64,000 bases of DNA from Salvia splendens (taxonomy: Eukaryota; Streptophyta; Magnoliopsida; Lamiales; Lamiaceae). Positions 9,965 through 20,072 of the stretch are shown here, piece after piece; position 1 is the stretch's first letter, and the number at the start of each line of letters is the position of its first letter. Where the stretch lies: contig NC_056049.1 of assembly GCF_004379255.2 (NCBI RefSeq), positions 10,834,063-10,898,062 on the forward strand. The letters run 5' to 3'. A model generated the notes under the pieces. That model searched no databases. It was not told the origin of the DNA and worked only from the letters and a program-made list of their open reading frames with translations. Position numbers and translations under genes: made by a program.

Positions 9965-11866
9965 AGGGCATCCACAATGGGACGCCCGATGCGTGCCATC
10001 GTCCGCCCCATTGTGGGTGTCCGCCATCGTCCGCGCCCTATGCCCACGCCCGATGCATCGTCTGCGGTTGAAGCGCGGACGATGGCCTATCGTCCGCGCC
10101 ATCGTCCGTGTCATTGTGGCTCGGCGGACGATGGGCGTGGACGATAGGCCATCGTCCGCGCCATCGGGCGCCCTATTGCGGGATCGGGGGACGATGGTCG
10201 CAGACGATGCCACGCGTTTTTTTATTTTTTTTTCTATTTAAAACTCGTTTTACATTCACTTGTTCATACGAACATCTCGCCTCTCTCGTTTCGCTCCTCT
10301 CTCACATTTCTACTTATCTCACATACCAAAATGAACCACGACGATGACACCACTAGTTCTAGCTCCTCGGAGTCGGGTAGTTCGCACTTGGAGACCTCGG
10401 CAGCCTTAGATGCAGCCGTTGAAGAGGCCATGGCGGAATGCTTACTCGAACTGCAGCGCGAGGAGGTGGCGGCGGAGTAGATCCGCAAGCCTATTCGACG
10501 TCGGACGTCTATCCGACGCGACCACGCGGCAGCTCACCAACGTCTGGTTGAAGACTATTTTTCCGATCAACCACGGTGGGGACCGACTGTTTTCCGCCGC
10601 CGGTTTAGAATGCCGCATTACCTATTTCTCAGCATTGTGCGGACGTTGTCGTCACGTGATGAATACTTCACGTATCGGGAAGACGGCATCGGCAGACCCG
10701 GCCTTACACCATTGCAAAAGTGCACGGCTGCAGTTGGCATACGGCACCACGGCGGACATTTTCGACGAGTACCTCCACGTCGGGGAGACAACAGGCCGGG
10801 AGTGCTTGAAGAGATTTTGTAGGGGAGTTGTGGAGGCCTATGGCGACACATATTTGCGCAAGCCGACTGCCGCTGATTGCCTGGGCCTGATGAAGATGCA
10901 CGAGACGGTGCACGATTTTCCTGGGATGCTAGGGAGCATCGAATGTATGCACTGGGAGTGGAAGAATTGTCCGACGGCGTGGAGAGGCCAATTCACTAGT
11001 GGATACAAGGGCAGCCACCCGACTTTGATCCTCGAAGCCGTCGCTGACCAACGGCTCTAGATCTGGCATGCGTACTTCGGCATTGCTGGGTCGAACAATG
11101 ACATCAACGTCCTCAACTCCTCCACCCTCTTCGCCGAGCAATGCAACGACAACGGCCCGGCCATCGAGTTCACTGCCAACAGGCGCCGATACCACATGGG
11201 GTACTACTTGGCCGGTGGCATATGCCCACGGTAGCCTGTTTTTCTGAAGACGATCAGCTGCCCAATGGGTGAGAAGAGGGTTTTATTTGCGAAAAAGCAG
11301 GAGTCGGCGCGGAAGGATGTCGAGCGGGCATTTGGTGTGCTCCGATCACGGTGGGCCGTTGTGAGAGGGCCGGCTCGTCTTTGGTTCAAGGAAATCATCG
11401 CCGACTTCATGTATGCGTGAATTATCATGCACAACATGATAGTCGAGCATGAAGGTGGGAGCATCACCGAGTGGAACGATGATGACGGTGCATCTAGCTC
11501 GTCCAGCACGGCGACCGAGCCCCCCGCTAGAGGATTGTCGTCGGGCTTCGACGAGGTTCTAGCTAGACAGGCATCAATGCGCAACCAACAAGACCATGCG
11601 CAACTCATGAACGACATGATTGAAGAAGCGTGGGCCCATAACCGCCGTCGTTGAGTTTGCGTATTTTTTTTAATTCGTATTGTAATGTATTAATTTTTAT
11701 ATATGAAATCAAGTTTTTCCCCAATTTTTTGTTATTTAAATATTCAAATATTATAAAATGCATAGGGCGCGCCATAGGGCGCCTTAGGGTGCCTCATTGC
11801 AGGTGGGGGGTAGGAGGATAAAACTACTGATGTGGCGCGCCTTATGGCGCCCCATTGTGGATGCCC
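9965..11866 (+). mobile_element. Full-length PIF/Harbinger transposon (1902 bp)
   Basis: The 16-bp terminal inverted repeats GGGCATCCACAATGGG and CCCATTGTGGATGCCC are perfect complements, flanked by the duplication TTA (9962-9964 and 11867-11869). Subterminal regions carry repeated GGACGATGG and CCATCGTCC blocks on both sides. The interior encodes a Harbinger-type DDE transposase with several disablements. No separate Myb/SANT ORF, the usual second gene of autonomous PIF elements, was recognised, so this may have been a single-gene copy. Confidence 0.95.
10331..11654 (+). pseudogene. Harbinger (HARBI1/ALP1-like) DDE transposase, disabled
   Basis: The frame starts MNHDDDTTSSSSSESG and runs through RMPHYLFLSIVRTL, FPGMLGSIECMHWEWKNCP, AGSNNDINVLN, DVERAFGVL and MHNMIVEHE, the order of plant PIF/Harbinger nucleases. 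These enzymes cut and join at TWA targets using a DDE triad. The first acidic residue, normally in GSIDCMHW, is Glu here; the second Asp (SNNDIN) and the Glu (DVERAF) remain. In-frame stops occur at 10478-10480 (TAG), 11058-11060 (TAG), 11232-11234 (TAG, probably an old Trp) and 11418-11420 (TGA). A frameshift lies near 10735, where AAV runs into LAYGTT. The last ~33 codons match the end of the short ORF in the 2048-2864 copy. No functional enzyme is expected. Confidence 0.9.
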
Positions 11867-11869
11867 TTA

Positions 11870-13901
11870 TACTTAATATTTCTTTCCTTATTTTTTTAGA
11901 TTTTTAATTTTAAAAAGAACTAACAATATTAAGTACATGCAGTATAACATAATATTATAACTTAAATATTTAAATTCCTTTTAATGTACATGTCTAAAGT
12001 GTAGTGTCATATTTTGCACTAATAATTAAATAATAGTAATACTAATAATATATGATAAATTAATATAAATCTAATGATATAAAGTAAAATACAAAGTTAA
12101 TATTTGAAATTAATGATGAATTAAAAGATAATGTTATGACAATATAATAAAGTCTAGGACAATAGCAAAAACATTAATAAATAATAATAATAATTATTAT
12201 TATTATATCACATTTAATTGTTTAAAATTATATTAAATTACAACTTTCATTCGATCAGTACCCTATCATATTTTGATGTTATCAATTACTTTTAAAAATA
12301 TAAATTAATAATTTTATAGAATATACAATAATTATTAATATGTGTACTAAGTATATAATATAAATATATATAATGATAACGACTCTTGTTCGGTCCATTT
12401 TTATTATAAATGTAAAAAGTGGACATCTTAGGTGAGCCAAACTAAAAAAATGTGTACATTTTAAATGAGAAGAAGAAGGTAGTACTAATTAATGCATGTA
12501 GTATATGTACTAATCAGTATATACTGTTATAGTGTTATATTATCTCTCATTTAACGGATATATCTCATTTATATATTTTCAATTGATCATTGATTTTTAA
12601 TTAAATTATATAATCTTGGAATCAGATGGTAATTAGAATATTTCTAAGGATAGTAGTACAATTTTTCTAGATTCTGATTCTCAATTTTTTTAAGATGTTT
12701 TTTTTTCTAGTTTGATAATTTTCCAATTACAGGAAAGAAAGTTGATAGAAATCTTATTCCTATGATTCAATTATTTAGGAATTTTTTTTGTCAACTTTAC
12801 TTTTCCGTCAAACAAACATGACCTTGGTATAATATATTATTCTTAGAGGTGATTCAATTAAGGAGGTGGAAATGGAACAAAAAAAATGGTAAGATGTTTC
12901 TAATTAAAAGTAAGATCACTAATATATTATGGAAAATGAATATTTCCGTACTTTTTTATATTAAAATTTATTTTTTAAACCATTTGTACTATTCTCCTTT
13001 TTTTATAAAATTTTTGGTTCAAATTTAATATTATAATCAATTAATATCTAATATCAATTTACATATTTATAATTTTTAAATCCTATTGATCGATAGAATA
13101 TCCAATCGTTTATTTTTCCCAACTGATTTAATGAGTCCCCAACCAATCAATTTGAATCAATCAATTTTATTTCTAATTGATTTTTCAATTTAAGTTATAT
13201 TGATAAATTTAAGCTTAGATCAACAATATGTCTAGTTGTTTGATTGAATCTTCAATTTTTCCCACTATTTGCCTATTCTAGCAAGTTTTGGTAATAACTT
13301 ATAGTAATAAGTAGATTATCAATTTATAAAAATTCATAATATTACAATATGTAAAACTATGATATTTCATATTATTAATTATAATAGCATCATATACGGT
13401 ATATTATTTGCAACATTAATAATTCATAATATTATTAATCCATAATAATAACTTTATACAACAGTAATACAAATACATATTATTAATATTAATTAATATA
13501 TTACACCATATTATAATATATCGAGTAGTAGTTCTTAATAATAATTTTATACCCCATAATATATTATGGTACTTGATATTAATGCATATAATAAAATATA
13601 TACTGTATAAATTTACAATTTAAATATCTTAACTAATGACATTATGCAATAAGCGTACATACTTCATTAGTTCAAGATTAATTATGCATGACTTTAAAGA
13701 TCCGATAATAATTATTTTTGGGAAAGAGAGTTGTAATTAATAGAGAGAGAGAGATTGATTTCAAATAGTATAAATTTGAAATGCAATGTAAATTCGCTCC
13801 TCAAAATTAAAGGAAAAGGGTGATTGTAAAAGTACTAAAGCACTATCTAAAACTATTATTTTATTATATTATAATTTCTATTTATTTACAAAAATGTCAC
13901 C
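11870..13901. other. AT-rich noncoding block
   Basis: About 2 kb of strongly AT-rich DNA with simple runs (for example AAT/ATT repeats near 12180-12206) and no credible coding frame, RNA gene or transposon protein. It sits inside the candidate inverted-repeat element. Confidence 0.6.
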
Positions 13902-13944
13902 GTATGGCTAGCCATATTGTGGCCACATAGCATTATTGTATGGG

Positions 13945-14200
13945 AAAAACGCCAACCGAGCTTGCGTTTTATTAAGTGAAAATGCCAACCATGATGGCGT
14001 TTTACATTTAATTTGTGAATTTGAAAAATTACGGTACTTATTTAAACTCGCCAACTAGGTTGGCGTGTTTGTATAAAAACGCCGTCAACGTTGGCGTTTT
14101 CTTCTTGTTTAAAACGCCATCCACGTGGGCGTGTTTAGTTTAAAAACACCATAAACATAGGCGTTTTTATATTAAAAATGCCATCCAGGTGGGCGTGTTA
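13945..14200. repeat. Array of seven short imperfect palindromes
   Basis: Seven units of 26-28 bp follow the scheme AAAACGCCA(N)CC...GG(N)TGGCGTTTT. They begin near 13945, 13978, 14044, 14075, 14111, 14142 and 14174. Each can fold on itself (arms such as AAAACGCC with GGCGTTTT) and the loop bases vary between units. The array lies between the inverted repeat ending at 13935 and the MULE-like exon at 14655, so it may belong to the 5' region of that MULE. Confidence 0.8.
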
Positions 14201-14654
14201 GCGTTGAACCAGATATCAACAAGATTTCTCCCAAAAACGCGAACCCTAATCACTTTCCCTCCCCAATTGCGAAAACTCTCCCTAAATGCGAAAAACCTTA
14301 AGGAAACCCTTGCTCGGGTAGACACAATCGGCGATTTGAGGGTGAAGATTTCAATTTTGGCTCATTCTTCCAAACATTAGTCTTCCTATTCGGTTAGTAT
14401 ATCTAAATTTTGACCAATATTTGATGGATTTTTATGATAGTATATATTGTAGTGTAATTAATAGAAATATTTGATAGATTGTTATGATATTATATATTCT
14501 AGTATATCTAATTTTTTATCAATATATGATGGATTGTTATGATAGTATATATTTGATGTAATTAATATCTAATTTTTGACCAATTTTTGGCTTACTCTAC
14601 ATAATGATAAATGTAAAAATAATATATATTTATTTGCGTTTTACATTATTGCAG

Positions 14655-14852
14655 ATAGTATGACGTGGTGTGTCAATTTATATTGGGGTGGAAAGATAAT
14701 TCCCGGAGCAGTTATTTAATATGATCCTCCTTTTTCAAAAGGATTCATTATGTTGGATGAAAGTAATTCCTATGATAAGCTTGTGGAAACAATTTGTGAA
14801 AGGATGAGGATAAGCATATTTGAAAACAAAGTTCAAATAATATGGAAACACA
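14655..14852 (+). pseudogene. N-terminal fragment of a MULE (MuDR-type) transposase
   Basis: After a plausible splice acceptor (TTGCAG) the frame MTWCVNLYWGGKIIPG...YDPPFSKGF...YDKLVETICERMRISI resembles the variable N-terminal domain of plant MULE transposases, where a sheet with a YWGGK-type start precedes a helix. A TAA at 14717-14719 interrupts the frame. At 14852 it is cut by the edge of retrotransposon B. No SWIM zinc finger or DDE core is present. Identification rests on pattern recognition alone. Confidence 0.55.
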
Positions 14853-15838
14853 CTATAGGTGGTGGGTGGAGATGCTGCATGCTTCCCCTGTTGCCTCTTG
14901 GTCGTTTGGTTCCAGCGTAACTCCTGTTCCTCTGAAGCGCTGTCTTCATCTCCTGGCAGTGGTGGAGCTGGTGTAGAAGCATCGGTAATGACGACCCCTG
15001 AGTTGGCGGGGCGGCTTCTCTTGGGAGTAGGAACAACATTTCCTTTCCCTTTCCTCTTTCTCTCCTCCCTCACCAGGTTGCCTTCAGCAGCCTCCTTCTC
15101 ATCTCTAGAATCCTGGATTTGAGGCTCCTCCTCATCCACCAGCCTCCGAACTTTTCAGAATTTCTGCCCCCATGTTTGTTTTTTTTTTCCAGGAGTTTTT
15201 AGGGTTTCGGCTCCTCCCAAGAGCTGATCCATCGTCATACGTCGAGTCTGACGTCGCAATGGCTCCTTTTCCTTTCTGTCTGTTTCCCCATAGTCCAACA
15301 ACGGGCGGAATTCCTCCACCCCTTCATCGTTGATGTTGCCGTCCTTAGTCAAATGCGGCTTATGAATTGGAATGGAGCCGTCTCCGTTTGTTGGCGATGG
15401 TATAGCGAACGGCTGCCCATAGTCTTCCCTTAATCCTTCCACGTCCGAGGTGGACTCACTGCATTGCATCGACTGGGTAGGAGACGAAGGTGAAGGTTGG
15501 ATGGGAGATGGTGGTGGTGATGTGGGAGAACTAGGCAGGATTGTTGTCTTAAAGGATAAGGCTTTAGCTTTAGACCGGGAAATCCCAAGTCTAGCCTTAA
15601 GTTCTGCAAATGCGGCTGCACCGTCCAACTCACGGGGTATACTCTTGAGGATTTTGTCGAGATGCCGTAAGGTCTCCTCATCTACTTCTGGACTTGGAGT
15701 GGTCGTGCTGGTTTTTGGAGGAGCGGTGGTTGGCATAGACGGATTAGTCTTTTCTTTATGAACCAAGGATGAAGTTTCCCGCTTGCCACCGTTGGTGCCG
15801 GTACTGGAAATTTCTTTGATTAACATCTTTGATGACAA
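14853..15838 (-). pseudogene. Post-pol ORF of element B, truncated
   Basis: The frame begins MSSKMLIKEISSTGTNGG and is Pro/Ser/Thr-rich. It has one in-frame TGA (15155-15157), then continues KVRRLVDEEEPQ to a basic patch RKRKGKGNVVPTPKRSRP followed by NSGVVITDA. That basic patch and the (G/V)VIT motif recur in the post-pol ORFs of A, C and E, so this is the same gene class in a second subfamily. The C-terminal core is lost at the 14852/14853 junction. No signal peptide or transmembrane segment is visible in what remains. Confidence 0.7.
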
Positions 15839-16445
15839 TGAGTGCTGGTAGAGAAAATGCTTTAGGTAAGGGTTTGGAATTTTGGATCAGTGTGGAGGAA
15901 ATTCAAAGGGAATGCACTGCAGTCGCTTTTGGTTGAAAATGAAACACGGCTCAGAGATCTGCCTATTACACTGATACAAGACTGTTCACGTACTCTGCAA
16001 TTCCTTACGTACGGTCGCGCCTTTTCAGAGTGCCAGCTGGCTTAGCTTCTCTGATACGCTTCTTCCTTCTCCTTAAGACGTCCCTTTATTGCGACAGTTG
16101 GTGTGGCCTGACACCTCTCTAATGACTGCACATGTCCTATCACCACCTGTCCTTGATTAATTAAATTACTGTGACCATTGGTCAACCTTTGTTGCACTGA
16201 TCAAGTGGTCAATTAGCTCAACTCAATAACGCCATTTGATTAGTTTCCTGCCTTTACTCCTGTCTTTTTTATTTTCTTAAGAAACAAGTAGTAAAAATAA
16301 CAAAAACATGAAATATTTACACTTGTGCTATCAAGGGAGTGACTGGTGTCCTTAGGGTGTCACTTGATCAGACCGAAGATTGGATTTACGTTACTTGATC
16401 AAGCAGACTTCCCGAGAATACGCAGTCGCTCCCTATACATGCTCA
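15839..16445 (-). other. Spacer between integrase end and post-pol ORF in element B
   Basis: Noncoding stretch rich in TTGATCAAG-like palindromes. Its 16007-16100 part is the reverse-complement counterpart of 57100-57240 in element D, including the shared GCCAGCTGGC and CAGAGAAGCTAAG motifs, which ties D's 3' part to this subfamily. Confidence 0.65.
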
Positions 16446-18614
16446 CTAAATAAGGTTGGTCAGGGTCAGTGGAATTTTTTCCACTATACTTGCTTCGGTT
16501 TTGTCTCTATAGGGATTTACCCTATCCCCATTTACCACTGAAAAAAACGAATTGGGGGAAGTCCCCTTGTGCATGTTTGCCTCCGGTGGGTGTGTTTCCA
16601 TGGTGGTATGAGGGTCTGGACAATTCGGATTCTGCCTCCTGGATATTAGTTTGGTCTGACACTGGGATGGTAGCTCCTCCAGTTCACCAATGAGCTCTTT
16701 CTTTTTTGAGGAGAGGTCGGTCACTCCCTTTTCTTCCATGGTTGGATGTATGCACCGATTCGGGTTCATCTCCATAAGGTCTGCTATTTTCCACTTGACT
16801 TTCTCTTTCTCCTGCCTCAGTTCCTTTGTCAACTGCCTTCCTTGTCCTTGCCTATTCAGTTCGGCTGTTTTTTCACTTGTTGGTTCGGGCAGGCCCTGGA
16901 GAGTTTTCGGTAATTTAGGCAAGGACAGTGGTTGCCTTACAGGCGTGGGATTTTTCTTCAGTTTTTTTCTAAATGGGGCGGCTTTATCGAGTGGTTTTTC
17001 AATTCTTCCTAGTTGAGTGTTTTCTGCCGTCTTGGTTGGTCGTGTTGGCCTGCAGAAATCCATAATTTCCTTTTCAATGGCTTCATCATTCATTTCCCCA
17101 GTCATCGTTGTTTTGAACCAGTCAGCTGCCTCATTTTCAAGTTCTTCACTGACTGTGGACTCGGTGGATTTTTTAATGAAGAGTTCCTTTTCCAGATTTT
17201 TCTGTTCCAGAGGTTTGACAGTATCCACTGACTGTATGCTCTCGCTGTCTTGTGGTTTTCTTGCTGCGCTGTCAATGGTAAGTCGCTCTCCATTGTACTC
17301 CAAATTCATCGTTCCATGGCGAACGTTAATGACTGTGCTGGTTGTAGACAGGAAAGGTCTCCCTAAAAGGATTCCAACAGATTCCTCCGCTCCTAGCTCA
17401 GTCATTTTTACAACAAAGAAGTCAACGGGGTACATAAATTTATCCACCTTGACGATTTCATTCTCCAGAACTCCCTCGAAGTAAATACAAGACCCATCTG
17501 CCAGTTGTATTTCTAAGTCGGTTTCTACTAGCCTTGGCTCACCAAGCTTTTTATACACGGAATATGGCATAACATTGATGGAAGCTCCTAGGTCGCACAT
17601 TGCCTCTTCCCTTAGAACTTCTCTGATGGAGATTGGAAGCGTAAATACTCCTAGGTCAGTTTTCTTTGAGGGAAGATCACCAGGTTGGACTTCACTGGTT
17701 ACTTCTTCTGCTTCGATCCTCCTCCTCTTTTCAGCACCATGTCCACTTATGTTAGACTCTTTTTTCGCTATGACTTGATCAAGGGCGCTGGGTTCAAGGC
17801 TTTCATTAAGACTTGCTCTGGATGCTGGAAAACTTGCAGTTGAGCTCTGATAAACTCCTTCTGATTTCAGAGAGACTGTGTTAACAATCTCTCGCCCTGC
17901 TTAAGGTTGCGCTGTAGCCGGAATCTTCCCATCATTACCTCTTAGCTCGCCTAGTGACATGGCGACCTGAGATAACTGCTTCGTGAGCATTTCTAATGCG
18001 GCTCTCTGTTCTTTTTAGGCTTCCTGTATTTCCCGCACATCATCATTGGGCTGATGTGGAATCGTCATATCCCCTGGATTTTCATTTTGCTGCCTGTTAT
18101 TTCTCTGATTAAATCGGCCTCCTCCATAACCTTGCTGATAGAAACCGGACGATCCATACTGCTCTGGTTGGCTCTGGAACTGGTGGTTTTGTTGGTTCCC
18201 TTGGAAGTACTGTGGAACATAACTCACCATTTGGTTACTTGACTGCCTTCCCTGGTTGCTATACTGGGGGATTTGGTGTTGGTATCCTCCCCAGTCTCCT
18301 TCCTTTTGTCTGCTTGACCAATTGGATTGTCCTCCGCTTGACCAGTTCCCTTGAGGGGCACTTGACCAACCTGCCTGACCTCCTTGTACTCTGTTTCCTC
18401 CAGTGTTTGGTCTACCCATGATTCGGGACGGCCAGTTGGACTGCCGGTCAGAGGAGTGCGTCTGATGTGGAAGGGGTAGTTGTGGTTGGTTCTGATTTTG
18501 ATCGGTCCATCTGAAGTTTGGGTGATCCCTCCATGGAGCATCTCTCTGCTTCCCCTGGATCCAGTTGCCATTTGCATTCCAGTGGCCTGCGGCATTCACT
18601 TGCTCAACCTCAGG
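16446..18614 (-). pseudogene. gag-protease remnant of element B with pol deleted
   Basis: It starts in gag at VEQVNAAGHWNANGNWIQG, so roughly the first 350 gag residues are gone. A Gln/Asn/Ser-rich stretch ends at a stop (about 18015). A second in-frame stop follows in ATAQP*AGREI. The protease motif [11 protein letters not shown] is the Athila form of the retropepsin site (D-L-G rather than D-T-G). The frame then runs through a region like A's PR-RT linker (NRCIHPTMEEKG) and joins directly to SVVNGDRVNPYRD, the tail of integrase. RT, RNase H and the integrase core are absent, so the element is non-autonomous. Confidence 0.8.
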
Positions 18615-18640
18615 GGGAAACTCGCAGTAATAGTAATGAT

Positions 18641-18660
18641 GTTCCCCGGCAACAGCGCCA
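18641..18660 (-). other. Primer-binding site of element B (tRNA-Asp type)
   Basis: On the minus strand TGGCGCTGTTGCCGGGGAAC follows the LTR after three bases. It differs slightly from the TGGCGCCGTTGCCGGGGA form of elements A and F, which is complementary to the 3' end of plant tRNA-Asp. Confidence 0.8.
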
Positions 18661-18663
18661 TTT

Positions 18664-19825
18664 TGGCGGGCTCGGAAACGCGTGGATTAAGATTGGATCA
18701 AGTTATATGGAGGATAACTGAATCGGTTGCACCAGTTAGCAAATTGTCGTTGCCACTTAATCGAATCAATCCTCGAACCAAAACGCGCCAAAGATAATAT
18801 TTATAACTCCCGATTTCGCACTACTTTAACAGTAAAGCGGCAAGTTCGGGGTCGATCCCACAGAGAAGTTGGTGTGTCGAGTGTGTGAGTAGTGAACAGG
18901 GGGGTTGGCTGCTGCCACGCTTTAACTTGGGAGTTTTAACTACGGTTTTTATCTAGGCAGAATTCAAACTAGCTAGCTTGATCAACGAAAATTTAAACAC
19001 TGGGTCAAGTAAATTGCAGGTAATAACAGAAAAGTAAATGCGAGATTTAAAAGAGAGAATAACTTCAATTAAACTAAGATACGATTACAGCGTGAAAATA
19101 AACTAAGCTAACACTTCGAAAATAAAGAAAGCGGTAAACTGAGAAGAATCTGAGCGGGAAACTGAAGTTACGCCGACAGAAATGGTTATTCTGCAGCGCT
19201 CCCTTCGGTCGCCCTTTTAACTACGCTATCTAAGCTAAACAAGAGATCTAAACTAAGATAAGAGAGCATAACTAAGCTAAACTAAGCTAGAGAGCTGAAC
19301 TAAGCTAAACTAGGCGGAAAGTAAAGTCTCGGATACTTTCTTGTGGTGGCGCAACCTCTATTTATAAGCTCGATTCGGCCTCCAGCTGGATAACGATCTT
19401 GACAGGGAATATTCACTCATGCAGAGGATGATCGACTTATTGATTGCTACGTGCTCTTTCTTATAGAATAACGACGCTTTTGGATAACAAATTTCTGATC
19501 GGTTCGTCCTGGCGTCTTCACAAGCTGGCACGTATCCCCTTCTAGAACGTCGTCCTGGGTAACAGAATGGTGCGCCACATCCAGCTCATTTCCTCACGTT
19601 TTCCTTCTAGAAACCAGCGGTCCCCACTTTAACTGCTTGACCTCGTCCCTTGATCAACTCCCCTGATTTTTGGCCTTTTTCGCCTTTTGTACGTGCTTGA
19701 TCAGTTCGGCCTTGCTGCCTTGGACAAGTAGCATTTCTGCACATTTTAACACTTGTTTGCACGATAAACCGATCAAGTAGTATATGTTTTACTCCCAAAA
19801 CCAATGCATGAAATGGGCCTTATCA
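18664..19825 (-). repeat. 5' LTR of element B (1162 bp)
   Basis: Minus-strand ends are TGATAAGGCCC...GCCA. A TATA box (TATAAATA) lies at 19359-19366, and a run of AAGCTAAACTAAGCTA-like repeats lies at about 19215-19315. The upper end interrupts F's gag codons for DPFPSGF. Confidence 0.8.
19359..19366 (-). promoter_or_regulatory. TATA box of element B LTR
   Basis: TATAAATA on the minus strand, centrally placed in the LTR, in keeping with a U3/R promoter. Confidence 0.55.
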
Positions 19826-19970
19826 TAAATCCACTCGGAAACGGATCTCCCGTGGTGAACCCTGATCTGGTGGTTACTGTGGAGGCGGTGTCCTTGACCT
19901 GCCAAATGAATTGACCTTGCTCCCACCCAGACGAGTTACTCCAGTGGGTAGACCTTGAGCCTCTGCTCAT
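19826..19970 (-). pseudogene. gag N-terminus of element F, interrupted by B
   Basis: ATG at 19968-19970 opens MSRGSRSTHWSNSSGWEQG... with VTTRSGFTTG, matching the [13 protein letters not shown] start of gag in A and D. The frame runs into B's LTR after PFPSGF. Confidence 0.75.
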
Positions 19971-20050
19971 AAACTTCAAATAAAAGGAACGAAATTAAAT
20001 CAAAACTATAGTAGCCAAAGACTCTAAACACTAACACAAATTAGGCCATC

Positions 20051-20070
20051 CATCCCCGGCAACGGCGCCA
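20051..20070 (-). other. Primer-binding site of element F (tRNA-Asp)
   Basis: Minus-strand TGGCGCCGTTGCCGGGGATG, two bases after the LTR end; complementary to the 3' end of plant tRNA-Asp. Confidence 0.85.
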
Positions 20071-20072
20071 TT

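Larger units (their letters stand above)
9794..13935. mobile_element. Candidate DNA transposon defined by a 34-bp inverted repeat
   Basis: The left end 9794-9827 (TGATGCTAAATGGCCATATT...) and the reverse complement of 13902-13935 (TAATGCTATGTGGCCACAAT...) match at 26 of 34 positions without gaps. Between them lie the 1.9-kb Harbinger copy and about 2 kb of AT-rich DNA. No obvious target-site duplication flanks the pair and no transposase other than the nested Harbinger one was found. It could be a decayed non-autonomous hAT/MULE-type element or two independent MITE ends. Confidence 0.4.
14853..19825 (-). mobile_element. Athila-type retrotransposon B, internally deleted and 3' truncated
   Basis: In minus-strand order: 5' LTR (18664-19825), tRNA-Asp-type PBS, gag from its C-terminal third, protease, a deletion removing RT, RNase H and most of integrase, the last residues of integrase, a ~600-bp spacer, and the start of the post-pol ORF, which ends abruptly at 14853 against MULE-like DNA. 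The 3' LTR is missing. Its right LTR end (19825) lies inside the gag of element F, so B inserted into F. LTRs start TGATAAGGCC, distinct from the TGATAAGTCG of A, C and E. Confidence 0.85.

Noticed and set aside
13945..14200. CRISPR-like reading of the regularly spaced palindromes
   Set aside because: The units are themselves the palindromes, spacing is uneven, there are no spacers, and the context is plant nuclear.
20051..20070. tRNA-Asp-like sequence
   Set aside because: Only the 3' acceptor complement is present, next to an LTR. These are retrotransposon primer-binding sites, not tRNA genes.
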